A stretch of 64,000 nt of DNA from an alpha proteobacterium SCGC AAA015-N04 (GTDB lineage: Bacteria > Pseudomonadota > Alphaproteobacteria > Puniceispirillales > Marisalimonadaceae), in contig KB910521.1 in NCBI GenBank assembly GCA_000383115.1, forward strand, positions 78,147-142,146, written 5' to 3'. A model generated the notes under the pieces. That model did no database searches, was not told where the DNA came from, and was given only the letters and a program-made list of their open reading frames with translations. The translations under genes and the position numbers were made by a program. Positions 1 to 9,145 of this stretch are shown piece after piece (positions within the stretch are counted from its first letter, which is position 1; the number at the start of each line of letters is the position of its first letter).

Positions 1-835
1 CATGACTATATCTACAAGAAGGATAAGGTTTTACTCCCAAGTTAAGTGTTTCAAATTTATTTCCTAAACCGTCTAATGCTTTTTTTGTGTCTCCTCCTGA
101 AGCATATGCATGTAGATAACCCCACTGACCCTCAAAAGCTTTAGAAGGACCTTTGAAACCTTCCGCCGCCATTGTTGCACAATTTAGACCGTTCTGTGCA
201 GCTTGTCCTACATGCGATCTTTTTGTCCAAGCACCATCTGTTAAAAATTGCATAGATCCAGCTGATTGACTTAGGGCTATTCCAAATGCAGATACAAACT
301 GATCTTTGGTCAAGCCCATAAGATAGCCAGCTGAAGCTACGGCACCAAACACACCACATGTTGCCGTTGGATGAAATCCTTTTTTATAATGTGCTGACGA
401 GCCTCCAGCTAATCCTAGTCTTATTTGTATTTCATAACCAGCAACACATGCTGTTATTAACTCTTGTCCTGATGATTTGTTCATTTGTGCTGCAGCCAAG
501 GCGGCAGAAAGTATTGGAGCACTGGAATGTAAAGAGGCTTCAGCATGAGTGTCATCAAAATCAAGAGAATGAGCTAAAGTTCCATTAAGTAGAGCAGCTG
601 CACTTGGAGAGTAACTATTTTTATCTGAAAAAACTTGGCAACTTCCATTACTCATTTCTAATCTGTCGATTGCTGCGACTAAACTAGCAGTTGATTCCGC
701 ATCATGTCTTGCTCGTATTATTATTCCAACAGTATCAAGAATTAACAATTTTGTTCTTTTTATAACGTCTGAAGATAAATTTTCGTATCTAATTTCGGCA
801 CAAAACTCAGCAAACTTTTCGGTCATATTTTCCAT
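1..835 (-). CDS. MmgE/PrpD family protein (3' end beyond window)
   Basis: The reverse strand from an ATG at 835 reads without a stop to the window edge, giving about 278 residues. The N-terminal helical domain is recognisable, with the LNGTLAHSLDFDDTHAEA stretch typical of MmgE/PrpD (2-methylcitrate dehydratase / cis-aconitate decarboxylase superfamily) and later GFHPTATCGVFGA. Family members are about 440-460 aa, so roughly 170 residues are missing. The substrate cannot be named: the family covers dehydration, decarboxylation and uncharacterised reactions. A purine-rich stretch (GGAGAAATAA) precedes the ATG. It is divergent from the amidase at 941, and it is one of three MmgE/PrpD paralogues here. 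Confidence 0.9.
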   Translation of the reverse strand, partial: MENMTEKFAEFCAEIRYENLSSDVIKRTKLLILDTVGIIIRARHDAESTASLVAAIDRLEMSNGSCQVFSDKNSYSPSAAALLNGTLAHSLDFDDTHAEASLHSSAPILSAALAAAQMNKSSGQELITACVAGYEIQIRLGLAGGSSAHYKKGFHPTATCGVFGAVASAGYLMGLTKDQFVSAFGIALSQSAGSMQFLTDGAWTKRSHVGQAAQNGLNCATMAAEGFKGPSKAFEGQWGYLHAYASGGDTKKALDGLGNKFETLNLGVKPYPSCRYSH

Positions 836-940
836 TTATTTCTCCCAAAACATATTGAAAAGGTTAAACTAAAATTTCATTTTACAAAACTAAAAAATAA
901 TCATTAAGATATCGTTATTAAAATCATATGAGAAAATACC

Positions 941-2215
941 ATGACAAATCCTTTTGAATTAACTGCAACTGATGCAATTAAACTGATTGGTAACAATAAG
1001 TTATCGAGGTATGAGTGGATACAAAGTTGTTTCGAAAGAATACGTGAAAAAGAAGATCTTGTAAAAGCTTGGATATATTTGGATGAAGATAGAGCCCTAG
1101 AAAAAGCTAAACAGTTAGATAATAAAAATGATAAATCACAACTTGGAATTCCATTTGGAATTAAAGATATAATTGATGCAAGTAATACACCTACTGGATT
1201 TGGAACTAATTTTTATCAAAACAATGTTCCTATGAGAGATGCTGCTTCGGTATCCGTTGCAAAACAATCAGGATGTATTTTTATTGGCAAAACTGTATCT
1301 ACTGAACTAGGACATAGAGCTCCTGGATTAACAACAAATCCACATAATAAAGATTTCACACCTGGAGGCTCAAGTTCTGGATCGGCTGCAGCTGTAGCAT
1401 CTATGATGGCACCTGTTTGTTTTGGTACACAAACTACTGGGTCGGTAATAAGACCTGCTGCTTACTGTGGTGTTATTGGGTATAAACCATCTTATGGTGA
1501 TTTTGATAAATCAGGCATTCTACCAAATTCTCCATCAATCGATACTTTAGGATTGATGTCTAGGTCAGTAGAAGATATTGCACTTTTTCGATCAATCCTT
1601 CTCGAAGAAGATTTAGTATCAATACAAAAAGTAGATTTAAGCAAAATTAAAATTGGATTTGTTAGAACACCACACTGGGATAAAACTGATGATTCTACAA
1701 AGGAAGCTTTTGAGCATTTTCTTAATTTACTCCGTTCAGATAAATTAAATGTAGTTGATTTAGAAATTGATAACCTTATTTCAAAATCTGATGCACTTCA
1801 TTTAGATATAAGTGGATATGAATTTAAAAGATCAATATCTCACGAAAGATTCAATTATTATGATCAATTAAGTGACCAATTAAGAAACGGCAGGCTAAAT
1901 GATGGATATCAAGTGAGTAATAAAAATTACCAGTTAGCTTTAAAAGACTTGTCAATTACAAAAAATCAAATAGACGCTGTATTTGACAATACTGATTTAA
2001 TAATTACTCCTAGTGCACCTGGCGAAGCATTAAAAGGATTAGAATATACAGGATCACCGATATTTAATACAACTTGGTCTCTAAACGGAAATCCATGTAT
2101 TACCCTGCCCCTATTTAAGGGTAAACAAGAATTACCAATTGGATGCCAACTTGTTGCCAGGTTTGGAGAAGACGATCAACTTTTAAATTATGCAAAAGCC
2201 TTCTTAGAACTTTAA
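941..2215 (+). CDS. Amidase signature family amidohydrolase
   Basis: A 424-aa amidase-signature enzyme, expected to hydrolyse a carboxamide to acid plus ammonia in the cytoplasm. The Ser-cisSer-Lys triad is visible: Lys75 in GIKDIIDA, cis-Ser about 144 in PGGSSSGSAAAV, and nucleophile Ser168 in TQTTGSVIRPAA. The usual Gly before the nucleophile block is Thr (TTGS rather than TGGS), a mild variation. Length fits free-standing amidases rather than GatA (about 480 aa), and no gatB or gatC is adjacent, so a catabolic amidase is more likely. It ends with a 4-bp stop-codon overlap against the convergent dctM. Confidence 0.9.
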   Translation: MTNPFELTATDAIKLIGNNKLSRYEWIQSCFERIREKEDLVKAWIYLDEDRALEKAKQLDNKNDKSQLGIPFGIKDIIDASNTPTGFGTNFYQNNVPMRDAASVSVAKQSGCIFIGKTVSTELGHRAPGLTTNPHNKDFTPGGSSSGSAAAVASMMAPVCFGTQTTGSVIRPAAYCGVIGYKPSYGDFDKSGILPNSPSIDTLGLMSRSVEDIALFRSILLEEDLVSIQKVDLSKIKIGFVRTPHWDKTDDSTKEAFEHFLNLLRSDKLNVVDLEIDNLISKSDALHLDISGYEFKRSISHERFNYYDQLSDQLRNGRLNDGYQVSNKNYQLALKDLSITKNQIDAVFDNTDLIITPSAPGEALKGLEYTGSPIFNTTWSLNGNPCITLPLFKGKQELPIGCQLVARFGEDDQLLNYAKAFLEL

Positions 2216-3495
2216 TTAAAGTGAGATTCAACTAATAGTTCTGGAAGTGTAAGTGCTAAAGCTGGAAATAGAAGCACTATGATTAATACAACTGTGTCAG
2301 AAATACAGAAAGGAAATGATCCTTTTATAACGGTTGTAACTGGTAAGCCAGTTACTCCACTAACAGCAAACAAATTTAAACCAACGGGTGGGATAACACT
2401 TCCTATTTCTATGCATAATGCTGTTAAAATTCCTAAATGAATAGGATCTACACCAAGAGCCAATGCAACAGGGAAATATATAGGTACTGTTAAGACTAAA
2501 ATTGCTACACCTGTTAGAAACATGGATAAGAATAATAACGATCCCATAAGTGCAAATAAAAATCCTGTTTTACTCAGACCCAATTCACCAGCCCATTCGG
2601 CAATCATTTGAGGCCAACCCATATTTGCAAGATAAAATTGGAAGATTCCAACACAACCCAATAGAAAAAACACAACTGCAGTTAGGTTCATAGTTCTCAG
2701 AGTTGTTGGCATTAATTCTTTCGCAAATGTTTTTCTTTTAAAGATTAATCCATAAAAAAGAGCATAACTAGCAGCGGCAGCACCTGCTTCAGTAGGAGTG
2801 AATAAACCTCCATATAAACCACCTAATATAATTACAGGCATTAACAAAGCAGGTAGAGCTTCTTTAAAACACCTCCAAACCTCACATAAATCAAATTTTC
2901 CTCGAGGTAATTTAATAAAAAGAGATACACTAACAATTATAACTGCATCACTCATAGCCAACATCAATCCAGGAATTATACCTGCGAAAAACAAATCAAC
3001 TATAGACATTTCTGTTATGACACCAAACAGAATTAAAGTTATACTTGGTGGAATAAGAAGTGCTATACCACCTGCGGAGGCAATAACTCCCGCTGCCATC
3101 CATTTTGGATAACCTCTTTTAATTAATTCGGGATAGGCTATAACACTCATTGCAGCAGCCATTGCTGTGGATGAACCAGAAATTGCTCCAAATAAAACAG
3201 CTGCAAGCAATGTTGCATAAGCAAAGCCACCTGGAACCCAACCCACTATTGAGTCAGCAAATTTAAAAAGACTTGCAACTAAACCAGTTTTTTCCATTAA
3301 AAAACCAGCAAAAATAAAAAAAGGAATAGCTACTAATGTGTATTTAGTAAGGAAGCTAAAAAAAGCTTCGAACAAGGTGCTATAAGTTAAAAAATCGTCG
3401 AAGAGTACAAGAAGAGCTGTGGCACCTGCTAGAGCTATACCTATTGGGGCACCAGCAAATAATAAACCGAATAAAGATCCTCCTAAAGCCCACAT
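2212..3495 (-). CDS. dctM: TRAP transporter large permease (DctM family)
   Basis: A 427-aa, very hydrophobic protein with about 12 predicted membrane spans. It is the translocation subunit of a sodium-driven TRAP importer and works with the small permease (3520-4071) and periplasmic binding protein (4126-5295). Family stretches such as ISGSSTAMAAAMS, PPSITLILFG and FTPTEAGAAAA are present. It is last in a minus-strand block that begins near 11.3 kb with CoA-transferase, hydratase and lyase genes, which suggests a small organic acid as substrate. Length is normal for DctM. Confidence 0.95.
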   Translation of the reverse strand: MWALGGSLFGLLFAGAPIGIALAGATALLVLFDDFLTYSTLFEAFFSFLTKYTLVAIPFFIFAGFLMEKTGLVASLFKFADSIVGWVPGGFAYATLLAAVLFGAISGSSTAMAAAMSVIAYPELIKRGYPKWMAAGVIASAGGIALLIPPSITLILFGVITEMSIVDLFFAGIIPGLMLAMSDAVIIVSVSLFIKLPRGKFDLCEVWRCFKEALPALLMPVIILGGLYGGLFTPTEAGAAAASYALFYGLIFKRKTFAKELMPTTLRTMNLTAVVFFLLGCVGIFQFYLANMGWPQMIAEWAGELGLSKTGFLFALMGSLLFLSMFLTGVAILVLTVPIYFPVALALGVDPIHLGILTALCIEIGSVIPPVGLNLFAVSGVTGLPVTTVIKGSFPFCISDTVVLIIVLLFPALALTLPELLVESHFN

Positions 3496-3519
3496 TATAC
3501 ATTTCCTGTATTATTAGTA

Positions 3520-4071
3520 TTAAACATCTGTAGCAGCTTCAACTTCTGCAGTAAAATGGTCACCCTTTATATAACTATGTATATCTTCAATAAATTGAAG
3601 AAAGGCTACTAAAGACATTAATCCCATACCCAGAGCCAATATAAAATAAAAAGGCCACATAAAGAAAAATAAACTCTCAGTTCTTTCACCAATTTGTATT
3701 GAATATTCAACCGTTGAATACGCAGTATATGTTAAAGAACCAGTGAATACAGAAACAAAGAGAGAAACAAAAATTTTACAAAAACCTACTGTTCTGTGAA
3801 AACCTTTTGTATTTAAAAGTTGTAACACAGCACTCATAACAAGATGATTCCTATTGATCTGTGTAACGCAAATGTAAAAGGCAACTGAAGAAACCATCAT
3901 GTAAATAACAGCATCCTGACCCCATTCAAAAACAACACCAAAAATATATCTTCTAATAATTTCAGCTAACGCAAAGAGTGTGACGGCTATCATTAGGAAT
4001 GCAGAACACCTACCTAATATAGCAGTGATGGAAGACTGAATTTTGTTTGAGATTTTGTAAAAATTATCCAT
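3520..4071 (-). CDS. dctQ: TRAP transporter small permease (DctQ family)
   Basis: A 183-aa protein with four hydrophobic spans and the DctQ pattern: N-terminal helix, WGQDAVIYMMV after span 2, and TESLFFFMWPFYF near the end. It supports the large permease of the TRAP importer. I chose ATG 4071; a TTG three codons upstream is possible. It lies between dctP and dctM, with a 24-bp gap to dctM. A strong hairpin with a U-tract lies 15 bp before this start, so translation and expression of dctQM are probably set below those of dctP. Confidence 0.9.
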   Translation of the reverse strand: MDNFYKISNKIQSSITAILGRCSAFLMIAVTLFALAEIIRRYIFGVVFEWGQDAVIYMMVSSVAFYICVTQINRNHLVMSAVLQLLNTKGFHRTVGFCKIFVSLFVSVFTGSLTYTAYSTVEYSIQIGERTESLFFFMWPFYFILALGMGLMSLVAFLQFIEDIHSYIKGDHFTAEVEAATDV

Positions 4072-4086
4072 GATAATCAACTAAAT

Positions 4087-4118
4087 AAAAAAGGCCTGAC
4101 ATAAGTCAGGCCTTTTTT
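4087..4118 (-). terminator. Intercistronic terminator/attenuator between dctP and dctQ
   Basis: A perfect 14-bp inverted repeat: AAAAAAGGCCTGAC (4087-4100), loop ATAA, and GTCAGGCCTTTTTT (4105-4118). Read on the minus strand it is a GC-cored stem ending in six U, eight bases after the dctP stop. It has the form of an intrinsic terminator, but the next genes on the same strand are its partner permeases. It therefore probably gives partial termination or 3' protection of the dctP message, yielding an excess of binding protein. Confidence 0.9.
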
Positions 4119-4125
4119 GATTGAT

Positions 4126-5295
4126 TTATTTTCTTGACTTTTTCTTGTATAAAGCTGTTCCTTTTGCAAATTTAGCAAAGTCGGAAGCAAACGCTGTACA
4201 ATCAGTCTTTTCTAAAGCACTTGATCCCATTGGATTAGCTGAAACTAAAGCTTTTGCTTCAGCAGTGAACTGATCAACCATTTTGTCTCCAGTTGCATCA
4301 ACCTTAGACTTAATCCAGTTATTAGTTGCACCACCTTCTTTTGCTTGAAGAACTCCAGCTTCTGCAGGGCTCATCACATAAATTCCAGGAGCACTTTTAT
4401 CAGTTACTTTAAACTTATCAACTAACCTTTTATCATTACAAAAGTTAATAGCCTTTTGATAAGGAATAAAATCATTCATAATAATATCAGTTAGAGCTGC
4501 CTGTTGTTTTTTATCAAGAGTTGCCCACCATTTATTTGATGCACCAATCCAGTAGTAATCACCAACAATACCATTAATTCCAGCAACTGTGAAATATGGA
4601 GCTTGTTCTTTAGTAGCATTAAATCCACCTAAACTTGTTAGCAATCCATCAATAACTCCTGTTTGGAGAGCAGGTGGAACATCACCAAAAGCCATTGTAG
4701 TTGGGTTCGCACCTAAAGCTCCTAACAATGCATTTTCAGCTGGTCCCATACTTCTAACCTTCTTACCGGCAAAGTCAGCAGGAACTAACATTCTACTTTT
4801 AACAGCACCAGCACCCATATACATACTCAAGTGACCAGAACCAAAAATAGTTATCCCGTGCTTGTCATTAAAAACTTTCTTTAATTGAGCAAAAGTTTTT
4901 GTTCCATCAAGGCCGTTGATAGCACCAGGTGATGTTAATTTTCCAGCACCAACAATAGTATTAGCATAGGGCTCAACACTTGAAGTTTTACCAAATTGAC
5001 CAGTCATCATCTCAAGATTACCTTTTGTAAGAGCTTGTGTTCCTTTTGGAACGTTATAAAGTGACTTAGCCCAATAAATCTGAACTTTACTTCCAGGAAT
5101 TTTCTTCTCAACCTGCTCTGCAAAAAACATTTCTGCAATAGCTGCAGGATGTGGCGGACCAGAATGGTCAGAAGCCCAACGCATCTTAATAGGTTTTACA
5201 GCATGTCCATCAGCTAAAGCTAAATTGGTTCCAGCTGCAAAAGTTAGAGCAACAGCGCCAGCTGCACCTAACAATGATAGTTTATTTAATTTCAT
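4126..5295 (-). CDS. dctP: TRAP transporter periplasmic solute-binding protein (DctP family)
   Basis: A 389-aa protein with a cleavable signal peptide (about residues 1-28, ending near NLALADG). It is the high-affinity receptor of the TRAP system. The KVRSMG stretch, holding the conserved Arg that usually salt-bridges a substrate carboxylate, and the following TTMAFGDVPPALQTGVIDGL are typical of DctP. A good ribosome site (GGAGGAAATTTAATG) sets the start. The 109-bp gap to the upstream CaiB gene may hold its own promoter. The substrate is probably an organic acid; its identity is not readable from sequence. Confidence 0.95.
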   Translation of the reverse strand: MKLNKLSLLGAAGAVALTFAAGTNLALADGHAVKPIKMRWASDHSGPPHPAAIAEMFFAEQVEKKIPGSKVQIYWAKSLYNVPKGTQALTKGNLEMMTGQFGKTSSVEPYANTIVGAGKLTSPGAINGLDGTKTFAQLKKVFNDKHGITIFGSGHLSMYMGAGAVKSRMLVPADFAGKKVRSMGPAENALLGALGANPTTMAFGDVPPALQTGVIDGLLTSLGGFNATKEQAPYFTVAGINGIVGDYYWIGASNKWWATLDKKQQAALTDIIMNDFIPYQKAINFCNDKRLVDKFKVTDKSAPGIYVMSPAEAGVLQAKEGGATNNWIKSKVDATGDKMVDQFTAEAKALVSANPMGSSALEKTDCTAFASDFAKFAKGTALYKKKSRK

Positions 5296-5404
5296 TAAAT
5301 TTCCTCCAAATATTTAGAATCACAACCTATAACGATATGCTTTTCAGGTAAACCCTTAATTGCAATAAAACCGATTAATTAGTTAATATGTTATGTAATT
5401 CTGT

Positions 5405-6610
5405 TTAGATTATGCCTTTGTTTTTGAAAGTACTTATTTGTTCACTAGTAAAACCGATCCCTTTAAGTACATCATCTGTATCTTCACCTAGTTCTGGGGC
5501 AGTTTTATCTTGAAAGCTGCTATCTTTCACATGTACTGGTGTTTTCAATAAACTGATGTCAACACCCCTTTTTGTTTTTAATTTTTGGATATTTTTTCTA
5601 TCTTTTAAAAATGGGTTTTCTAAAGACTCTTTTAAATTTAAAATTGGAGCAGCTGGAACAATTCCTCCAAACTCATCTAGCCATTCAGAGGTCTTTTTTT
5701 TCATTAATTCTTCATCAAGAATTCTAGTTATTTCATCTCTATGTTTTTGTCTAGATGAAAAGTTAACAAACTTAGAATCATCAATTAGATCTTTCCTACC
5801 TAGTTTTTTACATAATACAGGCCAAAAGCTCTCTTTATTACACATCAAAAATATCCATCCATCTTTAGTTTTATACAGTTGACAAGGAACTAAAATGGGA
5901 TGAGCAGATCTATCTAATCTCTCACTTTTAAAATCAGTGTTTAGAGTCCAGGCTGCCATATAACTTTGATTAAACAGGGCCGTATCAAACAAATTGACAT
6001 CTACATCTCTTCCAACACCAGTAGCCCTTGCAGACAATATCGCACTTACAAGTCCAAATGACATAGTAAGTCCAGACATGTAATCAACTATTGAAAGTCC
6101 AAATCTTGAGGGAGGACCATTAGGTTCGCCAGTAAGAGAAAAATAACCTGCCTCTGCTTGCATAAGATAATCATATCCTGGCCAATTTTTTCTTGGCCCC
6201 TCTCTGCCATAAGCAGAACAATGTGCTGAAACAATTGCTTTGTTATAATTCTTAAGCTGGTCATAAGTTATTCCAAGCTTTTCAGGAACATCTCCTCTTA
6301 AATTGTTAGAAACTGCGTCAGCATTCTCAATTAATTTTCGCAGAATAATTTTTCCATCATTAGAGAGTACGTCTAAAGTTATACTTTTTTTATTTCTGTT
6401 AAGAGCTTGAAAAAAAATACTAGAAGCAGAATTCCTATCTTCGCCATCAATAAAATAAGGACCAATTGCTCTTAAATAATCACCACTTGTACCAGATGGC
6501 TCAACTTTAATTACCTCTGCCCCTAAATCAGCTAAATATTGAGTGCCAAATGGTCCCGCTCCATATTGTTCAAAAGCAATTACTTTCACTCCTGATAAAG
6601 GTAAATTCAT
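5405..6610 (-). CDS. CaiB/BaiF family CoA-transferase
   Basis: A 401-aa class III CoA-transferase that moves CoA between carboxylic acids through an enzyme aspartyl-thioester. Visible family features: N-terminal VIAFEQYGAGPFGTQYLADLGAE, then NRNKKSITLD, and the likely catalytic Asp176 in LSIVDYMSG. It is third from the end of the metabolic part of the block, 11 bp after the MaoC gene. A second CaiB (7991-9145) is in the same block, so one may activate the imported acid and the other recycle CoA from a product. The exact acids are unknown. Confidence 0.92.
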   Translation of the reverse strand: MNLPLSGVKVIAFEQYGAGPFGTQYLADLGAEVIKVEPSGTSGDYLRAIGPYFIDGEDRNSASSIFFQALNRNKKSITLDVLSNDGKIILRKLIENADAVSNNLRGDVPEKLGITYDQLKNYNKAIVSAHCSAYGREGPRKNWPGYDYLMQAEAGYFSLTGEPNGPPSRFGLSIVDYMSGLTMSFGLVSAILSARATGVGRDVDVNLFDTALFNQSYMAAWTLNTDFKSERLDRSAHPILVPCQLYKTKDGWIFLMCNKESFWPVLCKKLGRKDLIDDSKFVNFSSRQKHRDEITRILDEELMKKKTSEWLDEFGGIVPAAPILNLKESLENPFLKDRKNIQKLKTKRGVDISLLKTPVHVKDSSFQDKTAPELGEDTDDVLKGIGFTSEQISTFKNKGII

Positions 6611-6621
6611 GGTATTATTCT

Positions 6622-7161
6622 CTAATTAGCTGCTTCATTTATAATTTCGTCAACTACACTATGGCCACGTTTGGCTACCAAGAAAGATCTAACCATATCC
6701 ATTACAACAATTTTGTCTTGATTTTTACCAATGTGTCTTACCTTAACGATGCCTTGTGTGGGTCTTGATTTTGATTCTCTTTTGTCTAAAACCTCAGTTT
6801 CAGAGTATAATGTATCACCTACAAACACAGGTGCAGGTATTTTTATTTCTTCCCATCCCAAATTAGCTATTGCTTTTTGGCTAGTACCGCTAACACACAT
6901 CCCTGTTACGAGGGCTAGAGTAAAAGCCGAATTTACCAAATATTTACCAAACTCAGATTTAGAAGCATAATTTGCATCAAAGTGAATAGGATGAGTATTC
7001 ATTGTTAAATTTGTAAACCATATATTGTCAGCCTCGCTTACCGTCCTACCAGGCCAATGCTCATAAACATCACCTACTTGAAAGTCTTCAAAATATCTAC
7101 CTGGATCTTCTCTATACCTTTGGGGTCCTATTTTTTTAATTCCATAAGAATTTTTATCCAT
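6622..7161 (-). CDS. MaoC-like hotdog acyl-CoA hydratase/dehydratase
   Basis: A 179-aa single-hotdog MaoC-family protein. The active-site stretch is TMNTHPIHFDANYA (about residues 53-66), the usual hydratase-2 position; the catalytic Asp of (R)-hydratases appears as Asn, with the His retained. Homologues are annotated as mesaconyl-, methylmalyl- or itaconyl-CoA hydratases. It directly abuts the CitE-like gene (stop and start separated by 0 bp), which strongly couples hydration to lyase cleavage. I infer it adds water to an unsaturated dicarboxyl-CoA before C-C cleavage. The substrate is not proven. Confidence 0.88.
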   Translation of the reverse strand: MDKNSYGIKKIGPQRYREDPGRYFEDFQVGDVYEHWPGRTVSEADNIWFTNLTMNTHPIHFDANYASKSEFGKYLVNSAFTLALVTGMCVSGTSQKAIANLGWEEIKIPAPVFVGDTLYSETEVLDKRESKSRPTQGIVKVRHIGKNQDKIVVMDMVRSFLVAKRGHSVVDEIINEAAN

Positions 7162-7974
7162 TTAATCCTCCCTTGATATAATCAGCCTTGCAACCGCTAA
7201 CACGGGTGCATCAACCATTTTACCTTGATATTTAAAAGCACCAGAACCTGCTGTTTTTGCTTCTTCTAAAACACCTTTTGCCCATTCAAGTTCTTCTGTT
7301 GTAGGTCTATAAGCATCATGTATAGGTTTAATCTGATCTGGATGTATAGCAAAACGTCCTTTAAAACCCATAGTTTTGACATACAATGTCTCTTCTCTAC
7401 ATCCATTAGGATCTCTGAAATCCAGCCAGACACCGTCAAGAGCAAGTGTGTTGTATAATGCAGCCGCATTAATTATTTTACCCCTTCCATACGCTAAACT
7501 GGCTTTACCCATATCACCACCGGTAGATGCACAATAATCTGCTGACCCAAATCCAATTCCAGAAAACTCTATGTTTGAACAATCCCAACTTTCAATAGTT
7601 GCGATACCACGCGGCGTTTCAATTTGAGGTAAAATTAATATATTAGTTCCAAGATCTTTTAAAAAAGTCCTACATTCATCAGCAGACTCTATTTTAGGAA
7701 TGGCAATAGAGTATGGAAGAGAAGGTAAAGACCTTAACATTGTTATATCATGTTGATATTCTTCAGTATCTAAAGCATTAATGCGCAATAACAGCTTCTC
7801 TGCTTGACCGTCATAATTTCTATTTGCCAGATCAGCAAAATTAGATCTACCCATAGCTTTGTTTTCACGGGCCAAACCATCTTCTAAATCGAAAATAACT
7901 TTATCGGCCCCAGATCCTATAGCCTTTGGTAACCTTTCAATTTTATCCGTTGGTAAAAATAAAATACTTCTCAA
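7162..7974 (-). CDS. CitE-like HpcH/HpaI lyase (malyl-/citramalyl-CoA lyase type)
   Basis: A 270-aa TIM-barrel lyase. N-terminal RSILFLPTDKIERLPKA, metal/substrate motifs VIFDLEDG, LLLRINA, PQIETPRG and GFGSADYCAS match stand-alone CitE proteins that cleave beta-hydroxyacyl-CoA (malyl-, methylmalyl- or citramalyl-CoA) to acetyl-CoA or propionyl-CoA plus an oxoacid. The start codon is TTG at 7974 with AGGAG upstream. No citrate lyase citD or citF is nearby, so it is not the citrate lyase beta subunit. It sits between a CaiB and a MaoC gene, matching the three-step transferase-hydratase-lyase logic of itaconate or mesaconate breakdown. Confidence 0.9.
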   Translation of the reverse strand: MRSILFLPTDKIERLPKAIGSGADKVIFDLEDGLARENKAMGRSNFADLANRNYDGQAEKLLLRINALDTEEYQHDITMLRSLPSLPYSIAIPKIESADECRTFLKDLGTNILILPQIETPRGIATIESWDCSNIEFSGIGFGSADYCASTGGDMGKASLAYGRGKIINAAALYNTLALDGVWLDFRDPNGCREETLYVKTMGFKGRFAIHPDQIKPIHDAYRPTTEELEWAKGVLEEAKTAGSGAFKYQGKMVDAPVLAVARLIISRED

Positions 7975-7990
7975 ATTTATCTCCTATTTT

Positions 7991-9145
7991 TTAAGAACTA
8001 AATTCAGTTCTAATTTTTTTCCCATGTTCATCTAATTCAGGCATTTTTTTCACTTCTGGTATAAAGTTGTCATGTATTGCCCCTGGACCTAAAACCTTTA
8101 CTTTGCCGTTTTTGGTTTCAATTTCTAAAAAATTGTTTTGGGGATGGTTTTTTAATTGTTCCATATCAGATATTCTTCCGTAAGCAACGCTTGCTTCTTC
8201 AAGTTTTTCAATTAACAACTCACGTTCAAAAGTAATAAATTTATCTTGAATAATTTTTTCTGTTAATTCACGATTAGTGACACGATCTGAGTTTGTTTTA
8301 AAGCGAGTATCATTAACCATACTTTCGTCGTCTAATACAATTTTACAAAGTTTCACCCATTCTCTATCATTTTGTATAGCAATTAAAATAGTCAAATTAT
8401 CTTTACAATTATATGAACCATAGGGAACTATTATTGGGTGGGTCATACCGTTTCTTTTTGGAATTTTGTTATTATAAACATAGCCAAGGTAGAAAGGGTT
8501 CATCCAATCTGCAAGTGAATTAAACATAGAAACTGATATATGTCTGCCTTTTCCACTTATACTTCTCTTTATCAGTGCTTGCAAAATTGCTTGATAAGCT
8601 GTCATTCCTGCGGATATATCACAGACTGATGGGCCAACCTTTGCTCTTCCATCAACCCCAGCTTTATCTGGAAGACCAGTTATATCAATAACACCAGTTT
8701 CAGCTTGAATTAACATATCATACGCTTTTTGGTTTTTATATGGGCCTTCGTCTCCAAATCCAGAAATAGAACATGTAATTAAAGATGGATATTTTTTTCT
8801 TAATTCATCTAAATTTAAACCAAGGCGGTCAAGTGCACCTGGTGCTAAATTTTGGATTAAAATATCAGATTTTGAAATAATATTCTCAAAAATTTTAAAA
8901 TCTTCATTGTTTTTAAGATCTAAAGCAATTGACTCCTTACCTCTATTCAACCAAACAAAATAAGCGCTATTTCCAAGTGCATTGCTATCATAGTTTCTGG
9001 CAAAATCACCTTCAGGTCTTTCAACTTTTATAACTCTGGCACCTGCATCTGCCAGTCTGCACGACGTATAGGGGGCTGCCACAGCTTGCTCAACTGTTAC
9101 GACTAATAAACCTTCTAAATCCTTTCCGGAATTTTGTCTTTCCAT
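7991..9145 (-). CDS. CaiB/BaiF family CoA-transferase
   Basis: A 384-aa class III CoA-transferase. The TVEQAVAAPYTSCRLADAGA start, the WLNRGKESIALDL stretch and the likely catalytic Asp176 in PSVCDISAG are diagnostic. It is only distantly similar to the other CaiB of this block, so the two are unlikely to be recent duplicates. The ATG at 9145 shares one base with the stop of the upstream MmgE/PrpD gene, which implies translational coupling. Candidate role: loading CoA on the substrate of the hydratase and lyase genes that follow. Confidence 0.92.
   Translation of the reverse strand: MERQNSGKDLEGLLVVTVEQAVAAPYTSCRLADAGARVIKVERPEGDFARNYDSNALGNSAYFVWLNRGKESIALDLKNNEDFKIFENIISKSDILIQNLAPGALDRLGLNLDELRKKYPSLITCSISGFGDEGPYKNQKAYDMLIQAETGVIDITGLPDKAGVDGRAKVGPSVCDISAGMTAYQAILQALIKRSISGKGRHISVSMFNSLADWMNPFYLGYVYNNKIPKRNGMTHPIIVPYGSYNCKDNLTILIAIQNDREWVKLCKIVLDDESMVNDTRFKTNSDRVTNRELTEKIIQDKFITFERELLIEKLEEASVAYGRISDMEQLKNHPQNNFLEIETKNGKVKVLGPGAIHDNFIPEVKKMPELDEHGKKIRTEFSS

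Noticed and set aside
141-359. 72-codon minus-strand open frame
   Set aside because: It is a different frame inside the MmgE/PrpD gene that runs off the window edge; its translation is Cys/Trp/Ser-rich and unlike any protein.
2798-3112. 104-codon plus-strand frame opposite dctM
   Set aside because: Antisense shadow of a clear membrane protein gene; no ribosome site or family features.
7162-7974. Citrate lyase beta subunit
   Set aside because: No acyl-carrier or alpha subunit genes nearby and the sequence is of the short stand-alone CitE-like type beside CoA-transferases.
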